NCBI GenBank assembly: GCA_038380435.1
Contig: JAWZYU010000013.1
Span: 60,786,946 to 60,850,945, forward strand
Source of the DNA: Ryuthela nishihirai
Lineage: Eukaryota > Arthropoda > Arachnida > Araneae > Heptathelidae
DNA: 64,000 nt
Direction: 5' to 3'
Position 1 is the first letter of the stretch. Each line of letters begins with the position of its first letter. This document shows, one piece after another, positions 33,800 to 45,689 of this stretch. Below the pieces are notes generated by a model. The model had not been told where the DNA came from. It did not search any database and worked only from the letters and a program-made list of their open reading frames with translations. The translations under genes were made by a program, and so were the position numbers.

Positions 33800-35230
33800 C
33801 CGAGTGTATATGCTCTGGTTGCGAGAAAACCTTTGGGCTTAAGGGGAAACTGCACAAAAGTAGAAAGTCTGTGCCCTGGTGGTCACCAGAGCTCGGTATT
33901 AAAAGAAAACGAACCCAAGCTTTAAGAAAAAGGTACCAAAGGTGCCATAATGGAGAAAGAAGTTCCAGAGAGGAGTTATATAGGGAAGAGCAGGTGGAGT
34001 ACAAGCGTGCTATTCGCCAAGCTCAGTTGGCCTCTTGACAAAAATATTTTAGTGATATTACTGCACAGAACACCTTTACTCTGCAGTATAAGCTGGCTAC
34101 AGGGAAAGACATAAAACCCCTAGATATTCAGTATGTTCGCAAAGAAGATGGGTCCAAGACCACATCGTTTGGCGAAACTATCCAGATATTATTAAAGGGC
34201 TTATTCCCTGAAGATGATAGGAGCTCTAATGATGCCCAACATCAACTCCTCAGGAACTATAGCAGGGTCCCACCAGACATGGAAGATGGCGTTCAGTTCA
34301 CAGAAGAGGAGGTGGAGAGAAGGCAATGGCCAGGGGTGAAACCCCAGGCCACGATGGTCTGACAGTGGAAATTGTGATGCAGGTGTTCAATGAACACAAA
34401 GATCTGTTCACCCAGCTGTATAACATCTGTCTGAGGCTGGAGCGTTCCCAAAAGCCTGGAAACAGGCAGACCTGTCCTTTTTAACAAAGCAGGCAGAGAC
34501 CCGGCAGATGTGAGATCTTACAGACCAATTTGTCAGCTGCCGGTGATAGGAAAAGTTTTAGACAAACTGTTCATAAATAGGTGGTACTACCACTGTTGTA
34601 AGAACAACTTCCTGAACGATAGGCAATTTGGATTCAGGACAGACCAGTCCACCACTGCCGCTATCAAACAAGTGGTGGACATTGTTAAGGTGAACAAGCT
34701 GCACACCTCCCTCATTGCCTTCGACATGACAGGTGTTTTCGAAAATGTCAGGTGGCCCGCTATCCTAGGTAGATTAAAAAATTGTTCTTGTCCTTGGAAC
34801 ATATTTAATTTGGTGTCTAATTATCTCAGTGAGAGAGTGGTCACCTTTTCCCATACCAGTGGGGTAGTCTCAAGGAACTTGGGTAGAGGCTGACCACAGG
34901 GTTCATGCAGTGGCCCGTTTTTCTGGAACTTAGTTGCAGACACGGCCCTTGAGTTTACCCTATCTGAGGGTGTCTGGCTTCAGGCGTATGCAGACAACAT
35001 GCTGCTTGTAATATCGGCATCTTCCAGAGAGAGACTGGAGATCGCCGGCAATGCAGCACTGTCGGTGCTCGAAGGACGGAGTGTATGCTACAAGCTTGGG
35101 TTCAGCTGTGTAAAGGCGACATCAATGACTGTGGCAAAAGAGGGTGTCCTCAAAAGGAGGTACCCCATTTTCAAATTGAATGGCAACAATATCAGTCACA
35201 AGACGACTTTGAAATACTTATGAATCACTC
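33800..35230 (+). pseudogene. R1/LOA-like reverse transcriptase
   Basis: Landmarks are VRSYRPICQLPVIGKVLDKL, LNDRQFGFRTDQSTTAAI, IAFDMTGVFENVRWPAIL, PQGSCSGPFFWNLV and QAYADNMLLVISASSRERLE. The catalytic motif reads YADN instead of YADD, so a catalytic aspartate is lost. It ends near the KYLGV-like position as LKYL before a stop. The upstream linker (33800-34500) is recognisable only in pieces. Confidence 0.85.
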
Positions 35231-35689
35231 TGGATGAGAGGATGAGCTGAATTCCGCACTTGGAGACTTTAAGGTCAAATGCACGAAAGTTATGTGCAAA
35301 CTGGGGCGAATGGCTCACATCTCGTGGGACTAAGAGGAGAAGTCCTCAAAGAAATTTATTTAAGGGGTACAGAGAGGATCCTAACTTATGGAGCGGGTGC
35401 CTGGTGGGGCCCGAAGGATCACTCCATCATGTGTAGAAAGCTGCTTGCAGCCCAACGACCAGCTTTACGGTGAATCACTAGGGCCTATAGGACTCCATTT
35501 ACCCCTGGCCCTCCTGGTGTTAGCAGGGATCTCTCCATTTGGTTTGATGGTTGGAAAAGAAGCGACCATTTTTAGAGCCCTGCAGGCTAGGGAAAAAGTA
35601 ACATTCCTTGGAGTCCAGTATGACCCCGAGGTCTATGAAACCGCTAAGTGGGACCTCCATCCCACCAAACGACTGAGTGTGTCATGATC

Positions 35690-36470
35690 TATGTAGTTAC
35701 CATCAGGTCGAGGAGTTGAAATATACACGGACGGTTCCAAGTGTGAGGACGGTGAGGACATCGTTTAGTGTCAATCAAGGAGCCAAAGTATACGATTACA
35801 AGAGGAAGGTATCAAATAATGGCTCAGCCTTCCAAGCAGAGCTGCTTGCCATCAGAGAGGCCCTAATTTGGGCCCTTAATGACAGCAGTCAGAATAACGA
35901 CATCCAGCTGTACACAGAGAGCCGGACAGCTCTGCAAGCGCTTGAAGATGCGAACAGCAGGCATCAGATAATAAACGAGGTCAAATGCCTCCTGTGCAAT
36001 CAGAACATGCCCAGAGTTTCCTTCTCCTGGATCAGGGCACACGTAGGTCATGAGGGGAACAAGCAGGCAGATCAACTGGCCCACTCAGCAGGTACTAACA
36101 TCCAACCTGAGATGGGCGGTAAAGACTTCTAAAAATACCTTGAAGTCTATCCTAAGTCAAAGAGTTATGGACGAGTGGCAGAGGCTGTGGGATAAGACCG
36201 AGAATGATCTTCAAACAAAGACATTCTTGCAAAGGGTCGGTCTATCACTGAATGATGTCCTCAGACCACTATCTCACGCAAGTACTGATAGGACATGGTA
36301 GTTTCCAAGTATATCTGGAGCGTTTTAAGATCGCTATCCACAGTTACTGCGGCTGTGGGGCTCCAGATGCAGACGTCAGGCATTATATCCTCCGGTGTCC
36401 GATCACAGAAGGGTTCGCTAACGAACTCAGGAGCTCCCAGGCAATCAGCATGGTAGCGAGTTAGGACGCA
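35690..36470 (+). pseudogene. R1/LOA-like RNase H domain and Cys/His tail
   Basis: EIYTDGSKCEDG (35714-35750, a different frame) is the RNase H opening. Then come SAFQAELLAIREALIWAL, IQLYTESRTALQALEDA (family SDS read as TES) and SWIRAHVGHEGNKQADQLAH, which hold the usual acidic and His positions. The tail reads YCGCGAPDADVRHYILRCP, a CCxxH-C motif at the end of these polyproteins. A frameshift follows the first block. Confidence 0.85.
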
Positions 36471-36800
36471 CTTGAGGGACATGGGCTGGCTCGTCTGCCG
36501 GCTCCGGACTCACTTCTTTGAGACAGGAGCTGCTTTCGCTCCCTTACTTATTTTCCATTTCTCTCCTGGGCTGCACTCTGCACCCCCTTTAACACCTCCC
36601 ATATTCCACGTCCCTACTGGTCTCCTCTGAGACAAATTTCATTTTCTACTTCCAAGCTTCTCATGCCACCTCGTTTAGTGTCAAAAGACAGAATACGAGA
36701 TTTTCCCCATGGGAGGCGGATCCTTCGGGACCCGCTCTCCCACCCCAATTATTGAGAGGTGTCCCCCCTTTTTCAGGGGTGAATAAAGCATGGGAGTCAA

Positions 36801-37099
36801 TTTTTCATAGCCTACGACATTCCCTGTGCCCAGAAGCTTTCATTTGACGTATAGCTTGTTACTCATATTAAAGCTTATGATGATTTGAGAGTCGTATCTC
36901 AAATTGAAACTTGTAACGTTTCAAATGTCGTGGGCTACCTCAAACCTGAATCCAAAAGGGTGATCATAGATGACAGTTATAACACTGCAGGGTACCAGGA
37001 TAGGATTATCCATAATCTCTTTCATCTTGTATAGTGGCAATGGCATGAACCTTTAAGACTACGAAAGATAAAAACAAAATAAACCGAGTAATCTCGGAG
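36801..37099. other. dispersed noncoding repeat
   Basis: Positions ~36770-36870 resemble ~51060-51165: CAATTTTTCATAGCC against CAATTTTTATTGCCC, then GCTTTCATTTGACGTATA against ACTTTCATTTGCCATACA. The shared sequence may be a small repeat family. No gene. Confidence 0.5.
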
Positions 37100-38060
37100 C
37101 CCAAAGTCTAAAAGAATCAAAATCCTTTTCAGCCTCTTCGAAAAACTTAGCTGCTGATTTTTTGATAAATTCATCTATCGTAGGAATGCAAAGATATCTG
37201 TGAAGGACAGAGTTCTTAATGAATCTGTTGCTGCTACAGTCGATCGTAGAATATTGTTCTGAAATATTTGCACTTTTTTCTTCTTGTATGAATTACAATG
37301 TCCCCAAACTTGTGAAGAATATGTAAGAATTGGGTTGTTGGGTTGTTTTACTTCTGAGCGACACTTCTTTGCACACCATAGGCTAAATGGTCAGGTCACA
37401 TGAACCCTGAAGGCTCAGAGAAGGTTGGGGGAGGGGATCCACTGGAACAACTGTTGGGTGACAGATAGTAGCCTCCCGTCAAGGCCATTCAGAGTGTTCT
37501 TTAACGTTCACAGGGTATGGCTCTCCCGCACACCGTGCCACGGCTTAACGTCCCGTCCGACGGACGGCGGCCTTTCCAAGCAATTGGCAATTCCAAGCCC
37601 ATCGGTGTCCCCTACTGACAGTGGGCAGGGCAGGGAATTTTGCGGAGATAAATCTCAACGCTGACCCAGCTGGGACTCGAACCTGGGAACTACAGATTAC
37701 GAGCCTGACTGACCAAATGAGCTACCCGACCCCTGGAACAATTGTTCTGAGGATCATATTATATAGTAGCAGTTTATTCTGTGGAGAGAGCTTAGAGTGT
37801 TTAGCCATCATTGGGTAAAGGCTAATCTCAGCTGCTCCAAATTTATTATTGACTGCATTTTTAAGGTGGTGAGTCCAATTCAGTTTATGATGAATTGTGA
37901 CACCTAAATATGTGGCAGATTCCTTCCATTGTATCACCTTATCAAACATTTCAACTGGTGCAATATCATGTACTCTCTTGTGAGTGAAGAGCACTGTTAT
38001 ACTTTTGTTAGTATTGATACTTATCAATGGTAAATATGCTCGATGTTTATGTGTCATATA
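37100..38060 (-). pseudogene. Jockey-type RT C-terminal region, split by a SINE
   Basis: Minus strand from 38057: YLPLISINTNKSITVLFTHK, SATYLGVTIHHKLNWTHHL, NKLLLYNMILRTIV. Then, after the SINE at 37330-37737, it resumes PILTYSSQVWGHCNSYKK and a QIFQNNILRSTV-like segment down to about 37103. The joined order RTIV/PILTYSSQVWG is that of Jockey-clade RTs. The left block has no internal stop until the SINE, but the tail is decayed. Confidence 0.85.
37330..37737 (-). repeat. SINE family 1, full-length copy, minus strand
   Basis: On the minus strand it starts GGGGTCGGGTAGCTCATTTG (tRNA A box) with CCCAGGTTCGAGTCCCAGCT (B box). The body is shared with 42488-42880, and it ends in an AACCC-rich tail. 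It sits inside the Jockey-type RT pseudogene. Target duplication is unclear. Confidence 0.9.
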
Positions 38061-38105
38061 TCAAAGTCTTTGAAGATAAGTATTTTTAGCGACAAAAATA
38101 TATTT

Positions 38106-38342
38106 CAAAAATACCTATCTTTCTATATGGGCCGTAAAAAGTACAAAATAAACCTGAAGCATATCGACGGTCACTGAGTTCGTGTATTTCGCTTCGATGG
38201 AAGATAGGCACCGATTTACCTATTCGGTAACATTTCCGGGTGCTCTATCTTCCTTTGAAATGAATAAGAACTCAGTGACTGATTGCACCATCGATATGCT
38301 TCAGATATATTTTCTACTTTTTAGGAAGATAGGTATTTTTTA
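38106..38342. mobile_element. MITE-like element with ~74-bp terminal inverted repeats
   Basis: Left arm 38106-38180 and right arm 38268-38342 are complementary: AAAAATACCTATCTTTCT against AAAAAATACCTATCTTCCT, GAAGCATATCGACGGT against GAAGCATATCGATGGT, and TCACTGAGTTC in both. A second inverted pair (GGAAGATAGGCACC and GGGTGCTCTATCTTCC) nests inside. No ORF. A half copy is at 50635-50735. Confidence 0.85.
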
Positions 38343-39515
38343 AATTTTTTTATTTATATTTTCTGGGTTTCCTATGGAAAGAAGATATTTTTCTGAAAAG
38401 TTACATAGAATGTAACAATACAGTGTGTCATATCGTGGTACAGTATTATTAGTCTGTAGGTTATTCAGATGAGGATGGCTGTTGTATTAACCAGGTGCGC
38501 TACTGGGACCTCACTATTACACCATTTATTGCAGATCAGAAACGATTTTCTCTACTCACAGTTGATTTTATTCAGCGGCACAGAATCACAGTGAATATGA
38601 CAATAATTGTTAAATTTTTGCTGAAGATTTCCACGAATGAATAGTTTATGGAGGACCAGCTTGAAAAGTCATAGGGCCCAATGCAAAAAAGGTTTATGAT
38701 TCAAGGCCCTTATGATTCAAAATTTATCGTAGAAATAAAATAATTAGTTTACAATTGGCAACACTGGTGAGAAGAATCATGCAATATCTCCTAATTTTAT
38801 ATTACTAGGTAAAAACATGTAGAGACTTATTTATCCTCTTCAGTGGCAAGCACTCAACAGTTGAGTGTAGAATCATTAACTCTCGTACAATTCATGCTAT
38901 TATTTCCTCTTCACCACCTCCTACTGTAGTTTGAGTCGTTTTGGGGACATACAATTTTATCTCAAATCTTAATAAAAACATTGCCGTTTGCTGAAATAAT
39001 TGAATATTGAGAACTTCATACTGCATTTCTTTTATTTTTGTTAATTTACATGAAATGTTTTAAGGAGGATTGAAACTGCGGTTAAAAACTGCAGCTTCCA
39101 TAACTCTCTTGATAATGGATGAATATTTATGAAATTCGAGAATTAGATAACCTTCATTTAGATTTTATTATTTTTTTTCATTCTTATTACGGTCAAAAGT
39201 CCAAAATGTGCAAATATTGAGATTCATTTTTGCCAAACCGCAACCCTGTTCTTGGTTGGAAAAGATAATAAATGGGCTTAGAAAGGCCGTCATCCATCTG
39301 ATAGGATGAAAAACCTATCAGATGTGTGCAGGATGGTCATGACGAGAGATCTTACGTATGTTTTTATTCTTTAGTAAATTGAATTCCTTATTTTATTTTA
39401 AATTCATATAGCATGGACTGTTCCTAATGAATTATGATTAGATAGGGCTACGTATTTCATTAACAATAAATAAATACTATTGCACTTATATCAAATTCTT
39501 TTCTTACATCACCAT
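38343..39515. other. noncoding intron sequence with a SINE scrap and hairpin
   Basis: AT-rich. A ~35-bp scrap of SINE family 1 (ATGGGCTTAGAAAGGCCGTC) lies at 39273-39305. It is followed by an 11-bp-arm hairpin (39295-39305 and 39314-39324). Otherwise nothing recognised. Confidence 0.5.
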
Positions 39516-39749
39516 TTATACTATTTTCCTCCACCATGTTCCACTGAATACTAACAATATGCCTATCCTTTCATTTAGGATTAACTTTTTAACTATTCCC
39601 GTCTTCGAAACATTAAGGGCGAAACCAACACAAATTTGAAAAATCAACACGTGAAGTAACACATTTGTTTTGATATCCTTTCGCATACTGTTCAAGTTTG
39701 GATTGAAGTCATATGCGAAAATAAAATAAATTATCTTTCTGGTATTCAA
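39516..39749 (-). pseudogene. possible RT fragment after the catalytic box
   Basis: A 77-codon frame with FAYDFNPNLNSMRKDIKTNV and VGFALNVSKTGIVKK. It resembles the FADD...GLxLNxxKTxxM stretch of non-LTR reverse transcriptases, with the catalytic residues altered. Too short for clade placement. Confidence 0.4.
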
Positions 39750-40254
39750 TCAATAGCCTTATTTTCCTAAGAAACCGGATTCATTCAGAAGCAAAATATC
39801 TGAGGTTTGTTTTCAGCAAAGCAGTCTAAAGTCGAAAATCCATTTTACTCAACAGCTATCAAATGATGAAATTCAAACCGAACTTTACCTCTGCAAAGAA
39901 TTTAAGTGGGACTTTTCACTTAATTTATGCCTAAACGTTGTCAGCAGATGTCGCATGGACTTCCCCTTGGCCCTACAGGGCGTTATTGTAGTTGAGTCTA
40001 CAGACCACAGCGGATTAAGAGGAGACCGCCACCCTTTAGTGCAAAGAACAAAAGGTTTATCTGGAGTATTCGCATTGGATTGGAAGTCAATGAGTAAGTA
40101 GAAGATAGAAACCAATTAATTTCAATGAAAAAACCTAAAATCGATTGATAACTCTCTTCAGTAGCTTTCAAAAAAGTGCATTGTACGAAATGGAAAAAAT
40201 ACGAAAGATTTAAAGTTAATATATAGACTTTATGTTGTGTGTTTCGATGGAAGT
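39750..40254. other. noncoding intron sequence
   Basis: A 76-codon minus-strand open frame at 39885-40115 resembles nothing I know. No element ends except the RTE 5' end at the right border. Confidence 0.45.
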
Positions 40255-41036
40255 CTGTAAATGGTAGCTAGGTATGCACTGGGAGGAGAGCTGTACACAA
40301 ATCCCCTGTGATGATGCACAGAAGAGGCAAGGACTAACACCTGAAATCTGATCCCGTCTTCTCATAGTGCAGACTATTAGTACCTTTCAAAATAGAATTT
40401 TTTGGTAGAAGGGAACAGAAAGGAAGTGAGTGTCAGATCAGTGTGGCCAATTTCACAGGGTCTTGGGGTAACCATTCATACCTACCAGACTGGATAATAG
40501 TTTTGCTCTATGGGGTTTCGACTGAGGAAAAATCAGCTGATATATTTTCTGCATGTTTGCTTATGGATTGACTGGAAAAATAAGTAAACAGATGCAGAGG
40601 ATATCACATATCAGCTGATGGATAAACCTGATCAGAGGCCATGGCAAGTACCTGAACCCTTGCATCAAAGAGCATCGCCAAATCTACACTGAAGTTCCTC
40701 CAGAATGGGTGGCTTAAGCATTAACCGATGGGGGAACAGGTATTTTCGCATGTCTAGGAGTCAAGGATGTTTGATATTATCGGCACTCAATAGATATTTA
40801 ACAGGAACCTCTCAGTATATTACACCATAGAAACGGATATGTGAGGTAGGCGGGCCTAAACAGAAAAACCAACACGTATTAAGGAACTCCACGTTTATGG
40901 AATAAATGTTTAATTTATTCATAGCTTAATAGCTAGCTTTGCTTATAGCTTAAACATAGTTTCTTCAAAAATCTCACTATCTTTCCGATGGTAATTGTAA
41001 TGCTCACAGAACCCTGTCAGTTTAATGCTTCATAGA

Positions 41037-41570
41037 GAATATACACTGAACAGCCAAAACTATGATGCAACTTGAAGCAACTGCAGGTAAACGACAGCGC
41101 GTGTGAAGGTCATGAAACGGTATAAATAACATCTGATACTGAGTCCTGTTAATCAGTGTTATTCTTGCTCTTCAGATAGGAAAGGTACCGGATTTAAGTG
41201 AGTTTCACAAAGGTCAAATTTTAATGATTGGATCAGAGCATTTCCGAGACTGCAAGGCTTATTGGATGCTTATGGTCAGCCGTGGTTAGTACCTTCAAAA
41301 AGTGGTCCCTGGAGGGAAAAACCACAAACTGCCGGGAAGGTATGGGCAGACCACGGCTCATCGATTCTAGAGGTAGGCGAAGGCTATCCCATATGTTATG
41401 AACCAACAAAAGGATACTGTGGCGCAACTCGCATTCCAATTTGAATGCTGGTGATGGGAGTAATATGTCACAAAACACAGTACATTGAACCATGCTGAAT
41501 ATGTCCCCCATAGAGGAATCTAATGGGAATGAGATAGTTTTACACTCAACCACTCTATTTTTTAATTCCA
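41037..41570 (+). mobile_element. Tc1-like element, N-terminal half, inserted in RTE copy 5
   Basis: Starts with the terminus ATACACTGAACAGCCAAAAC, then a leader shared with 3228-3455. The transposase start is LSEFHKGQILM. A second DNA-binding block follows (GMGRPRLIDSRGRRRLSHM) and then a QFNAGDGSNMSQNTV-like segment. The catalytic half is missing. Its right border coincides with resumption of RTE copy 5 at about 41571. Confidence 0.8.
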
Positions 41571-41744
41571 CCATGAAAAGAAATATTACCCTATTCTAGG
41601 CGACTTCCATGCTAAAGTTGGTACTGACTACATTGGCCAACAAATTTTCATAAAACTCATGCCTCTCACATAAAAATAGCCATTTATGAAAGATTTCAAA
41701 GTGCTGAACACGAATATGACAACGAAAATGCAAAATTGGCTACG

Positions 41745-43800
41745 ATTTCCGAAAGTTTCTTATATAATAGAGTAATACGTACATATGACAGGTATCGGTA
41801 AAACTCCGCTTCTACTTCCGACGTCGTTTTGCCCATCGCTTGCACAGCTCCTCAGGATCATCTCTGGCGTGCGCCCAACAGTAGTCAGCCAACATTTAAG
41901 TGGACTAGTTTCCCTGGTATCGTTTCTCCATTGTTGCAATGTCCTGATGAAAACGTTAACCGTGCTCATCACTAACCATGCCTCAGTTGTCAGGAAGAAA
42001 TCTAAGTGGGAATGGAGAAAGTGGACTTTTAAGGACATATTGTAGCCAAGTTTGTGATACAGAAATAACATGTCCTTAACCAGTTTTTTGTAGTTGTCTG
42101 CCCTGACATTCCTGAGGAATTTAGTTGACACCAGACGAAACGTGTCCCAAGCCTTTTTCTCGTCACCCTGAAGCAGGTTGTCGAACATCTGGTCTCTGAA
42201 CAACTCGCGGATCTGAGGACCCACAAAAATTCCCTCTTTAATTTTCGCTTAACTGTGTCGAGGGAATTTGTCAGCCTAGTACTTGAAAGCTGATGCAGTC
42301 CGGTCCATGGCTTTTACGAAGTTTTTCATCATACATACAGAGTTTGATCTGTAGGGACAGTAGCAGGATTTTGTGCATTTCTGCCAGTGCTGGGTGTTCC
42401 ACATTCTTTTCTCCGACCTTCATAGATTTCCTCTAAGGCTAGTTTCTCTTCACATACTGCAAAGACTTTGGTCGTCTGTCCCATTCATAGGGGCGGGGGT
42501 GGCTCAGTCGGTAGCGCGCCAGGCTCGTAATCTGCAGTTCCCAGGTTCGAGTCCCAGCTGGGTCAGCGTTGAGATTTATTTCCGCAAAATTCCCCGCCCT
42601 GCCCACGGTCAGTAGGGGACACCGATGGGCTTGGAAAGGCCGCTGTCCGTCGGATGGGACGTTAAGCCGTGGCTCCGTGTGCGGGAGAGCCATATCCTGT
42701 GCACGTTAAAGAACACGCTGGGTGGCCTTGACGGGAGGCCACCATCTGTCTCCCAACAGCTGTCCCAGTGGGTCCCCTCCCCCAACCTTCTCTGAGCCTT
42801 CGGGGTCCATGTGACCTGGCCATTTAGCCCATGGTGTGCAAAAAAGTGCCGCTCAGAGGTAAAACAACCCAACCCAACAACTGTCCCATTCACATAAGAA
42901 ACAGCAGTACTTCGTATATCCTAGCTGCAGACCCATCAACAGAGCCACTATCTTCAAGTCACAACAGAAATGCCAGCCATACTTGCTGCATTGAAGATAG
43001 TTCAACAGCTATTTTAAGTTGTCGCAGGTTTGTTTCATGTAGACAGCTTGTCCGAATGGAAGTCAATTTCCATTATGCAACAACACCACCTTGAGACTAA
43101 ATTTCGAGGTGTCTATGAATAGTCGCCATTTTTGAGGATCATGTTTGATTCTGAGGACATTCATCAGGCCATCTACATCGGAGCAGAACACAAAGTCACC
43201 TTCCTTTCTGATGTAAGGTGCAAACTGCTCATGACAAGTTCGAAACGAAGTCACTCGGACATTTTCCTTAAGAAGATTTCAGTGTTTAAGTCTTGATCAA
43301 AGTAACTCTGCTTTGGTCTTGGACAGCTCCAGATCGCGAACCAGATTGTTCATTCCTTCTTCGGTTAGAATGTGAGGTACAGATGACGCACCGCAGCACA
43401 TGTATGGATCATAATTAGACACCGAAGGCTGCAGAGAATCCAATGTCGGTTTGCCTCTCTCCTCATCATGTGAATCGATGGAAAATTCTTTAGGAGGTTC
43501 GGGAACGGGAAGGCCTTCACCGTGTAGAACTAGTTGGAGAACATATTGTATATTTGGGTACGCTATTGTTCATTTCTTTTTCCTAGTGATGCCTCCAGTA
43601 ACAGGTGGAACCATGCAGAAGTAACAGTCATTTTGTGATTGCTTGTCTCTCTCCAAACCATAGGAATAGCAAATGGCATCGCAACTTTTTCGCCTTTCAG
43701 CCATTTTGGAAGATTTCTTGCACACGTACTGCAGCATATGTGTGGGGCCCAGGCCTTGTCCTGGTTTCCGATCTTTCATCCAAAATAAAACTCATACGCC
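41745..43800 (-). pseudogene. decayed copy of an unnamed, dispersed arthropod-type gene family
   Basis: Minus strand, in order: a block with SYGLERDKQSQNDCYFCMV (Cys pair); FVFCSDVDGLMNVLRIKHDP with WRLFIDTSKFSLKVVLLHNG; then DLKIVALLMGLQLGYTKYCC before CEWD. The SINE lies here. On the far side are MKNFVKAMDRTASAF and a 154-codon frame with GPQIRELFRDQMFDNLL and MSLKVHFLHSHLDFF. I recognise this pattern as a multi-copy family in arthropod genomes, but I know no established function or domain name. Only the C-terminal frame is open; the rest is frameshifted. Part of its upstream region may extend towards 44340. Confidence 0.7.
42488..42880 (+). repeat. SINE family 1, full-length copy with 12-bp target duplication
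   Basis: Head GGGTGGCTCAGTCGGTAGCG (A box) and CAGGTTCGAGTCCCAGCTGG (B box), then a long unrelated body with GGCTTGGAAAGGCCGCTGTC and CACGTTAAAGAACACGCTGG, ending AAAACAACCCAACCCAACAA. CTGTCCCATTCA flanks both sides (42476-42487 and 42881-42892). It interrupts the gene family copy at its CEWD motif. The boxes imply RNA polymerase III transcription. Confidence 0.95.
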
Positions 43801-45689
43801 ACTTTCACTATTGGAGTGATGGCCCTTTCTGGCTTGCAAACATCACTTCCCAGCAAATGTAACAAAATGTATCTGCATTATTAACACAGTTACTAGGCAT
43901 CACTACTGCTGGATTAAAACTGCAAGGATCACTTGTGTTGTACTTATGACTCAGGGGCAAATGGGAGTTGCTGAAAAGACTTGCTCACCCTACGAGATGT
44001 CGCGTACAACTAATGATTGCATCATCTTTTGTCTGCGATAGTAAAGCTGCGATGTCGTGACTCAACTACATTGCATCAGACAATGATGCAATACCTCCGG
44101 GGGTTTTGTGTATAGCGGGCTGATGTAGAACAATGCAATATTTTGCAATTTGGAGTTTAAAATACAGCGTTGCGAAATGGTTACTTATGTACTCAATGGG
44201 GACTGAATCGTTTATACATCACCATCTCTGTCTCTCCTAAACAAGAGCCAATCGACAAATTTTATTGTCATTTTCGTGTTCAGCACCTCGAAATTAGTAA
44301 ATATTGGCTATTTCCATTTCAAAGCCTTTTTGTGCTTTGCCTGGTAATTATAATTACCAGCAAATGGGCTAGTTCGACTAGGAATACGAGATCATATAGG
44401 GGAATAGAAAGAGGGTTTGACAATTGCCTTGTCAAAAATGTCTTCCAATTGAAACTTAAGAAATGTTGTGCTAAGGTTAAAAGAATTAGATTTAACTGAA
44501 GCTCTAAAAGACCCAGATACAGCCAAATCATGCATGATAGCTAGTCATTATAAAAATCGTGGTTTACTTACAATTGAATTTGTGGAAAAATCAGACCATC
44601 ATAAACAGGATTACTCGTTTGATAAAGAGGAGCAGAGGAAACGAGGTCCTTTCAACAATAAGGCACTGAAGCTTATTCACACTAAATATAACATAATGGA
44701 CATGATAGGATAATTCAAGAGAAAAAACTTAAAATTCCCTCTGACCTACTGCAGCAATTTTACCACAGATAATAATAATAACTCAAAATTCCACTGAACT
44801 ATTGAAACAATATTACATAAAATAAAGTAAACAAAGGAACAATAATTAAAAGCCAGACGTGTACATGGTTATAACACGTAAACATAGTAATACTATGAGC
44901 AGCTATCAAAACATTGATAGTCGATGTTTTTATCTCAAAATTAAACGTTTCCTATGACTTCCTGTAAATGGTAGCTAGGCGTAAACTGGAAGGAGAGCTG
45001 TGTACCAATCCCTAGTGATGATGCACAGAACCGGCCAGGTCTAGCACCTAATAATGTCCGACCCCGCCTTCTCGTGGTGCAAGCCGTTATTACCTTACCA
45101 AAGAGATATTCTCTTTTGGAAGGGAACGGAAGAGGAGGGCTGCCAGTTCAGTATGGCCTACTGATCTGGTCATCTATGGCCACTTTTTTCTTTTTTTTCA
45201 ACCCTGCTGAGGAGTGGTCAACTTCACAGGGTCCTGATGCTGACCATTTATACCTACTAGACTGGACTTGTTTATGATTTTGAGCTTGATTATTGATCCT
45301 GGACTTGCTGCACTGGTGGGCCTCTGTTGAGGTAGAGTCTGCCGCTGTGTCTCTGTTTGCTTCTGGGTTGCCAGCTCTAAGTGAACAGAGGCATGGGATA
45401 CCTTATATCAGCTGGTGGATAATCCTAATCAGAGGCCATCGCAGGTACCTGAACCTTACTTAGCAAGTTGGGCATCGTCAAGCCTAAACTGGAGTAATGT
45501 GTCTCAGGCAGACCATGTGGCTCTTGAAAAAGTCCACTTGAAAAGGTGGTGCTTGAAGTTCCTACCAGCATCGGTGACTTCAGCCTTTAGCGGAGGAGGA
45601 ACAGGTCTTTGCCCCATGCCGGCGATCAGGGGGCTGTTTGATATTGTTCGCCCTACCAATCTCAATAAACCTAATTTCTTTAAAAATCC

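Larger units (their letters stand above)
30905..36800 (+). mobile_element. R1/LOA-like non-LTR retrotransposon, decayed
   Basis: In order it has a gag-like ORF1 with zinc knuckles, an endonuclease, a reverse transcriptase, an RNase H domain and a C-terminal Cys/His motif. RNase H after RT plus this endonuclease style fit the R1/LOA/I group. The 5' boundary near 30905 and the 3' boundary near 36800 are estimates. GTGAATAAAGCATGG near 36779 may be the 3' end signal. Frames are broken about every 200-600 bp. Confidence 0.85.

Noticed and set aside
39885..40115. Possible host exon (76-codon minus-strand frame)
   Set aside because: No family match, no dynein similarity, and it lies inside the interval between adjacent dynein exons.
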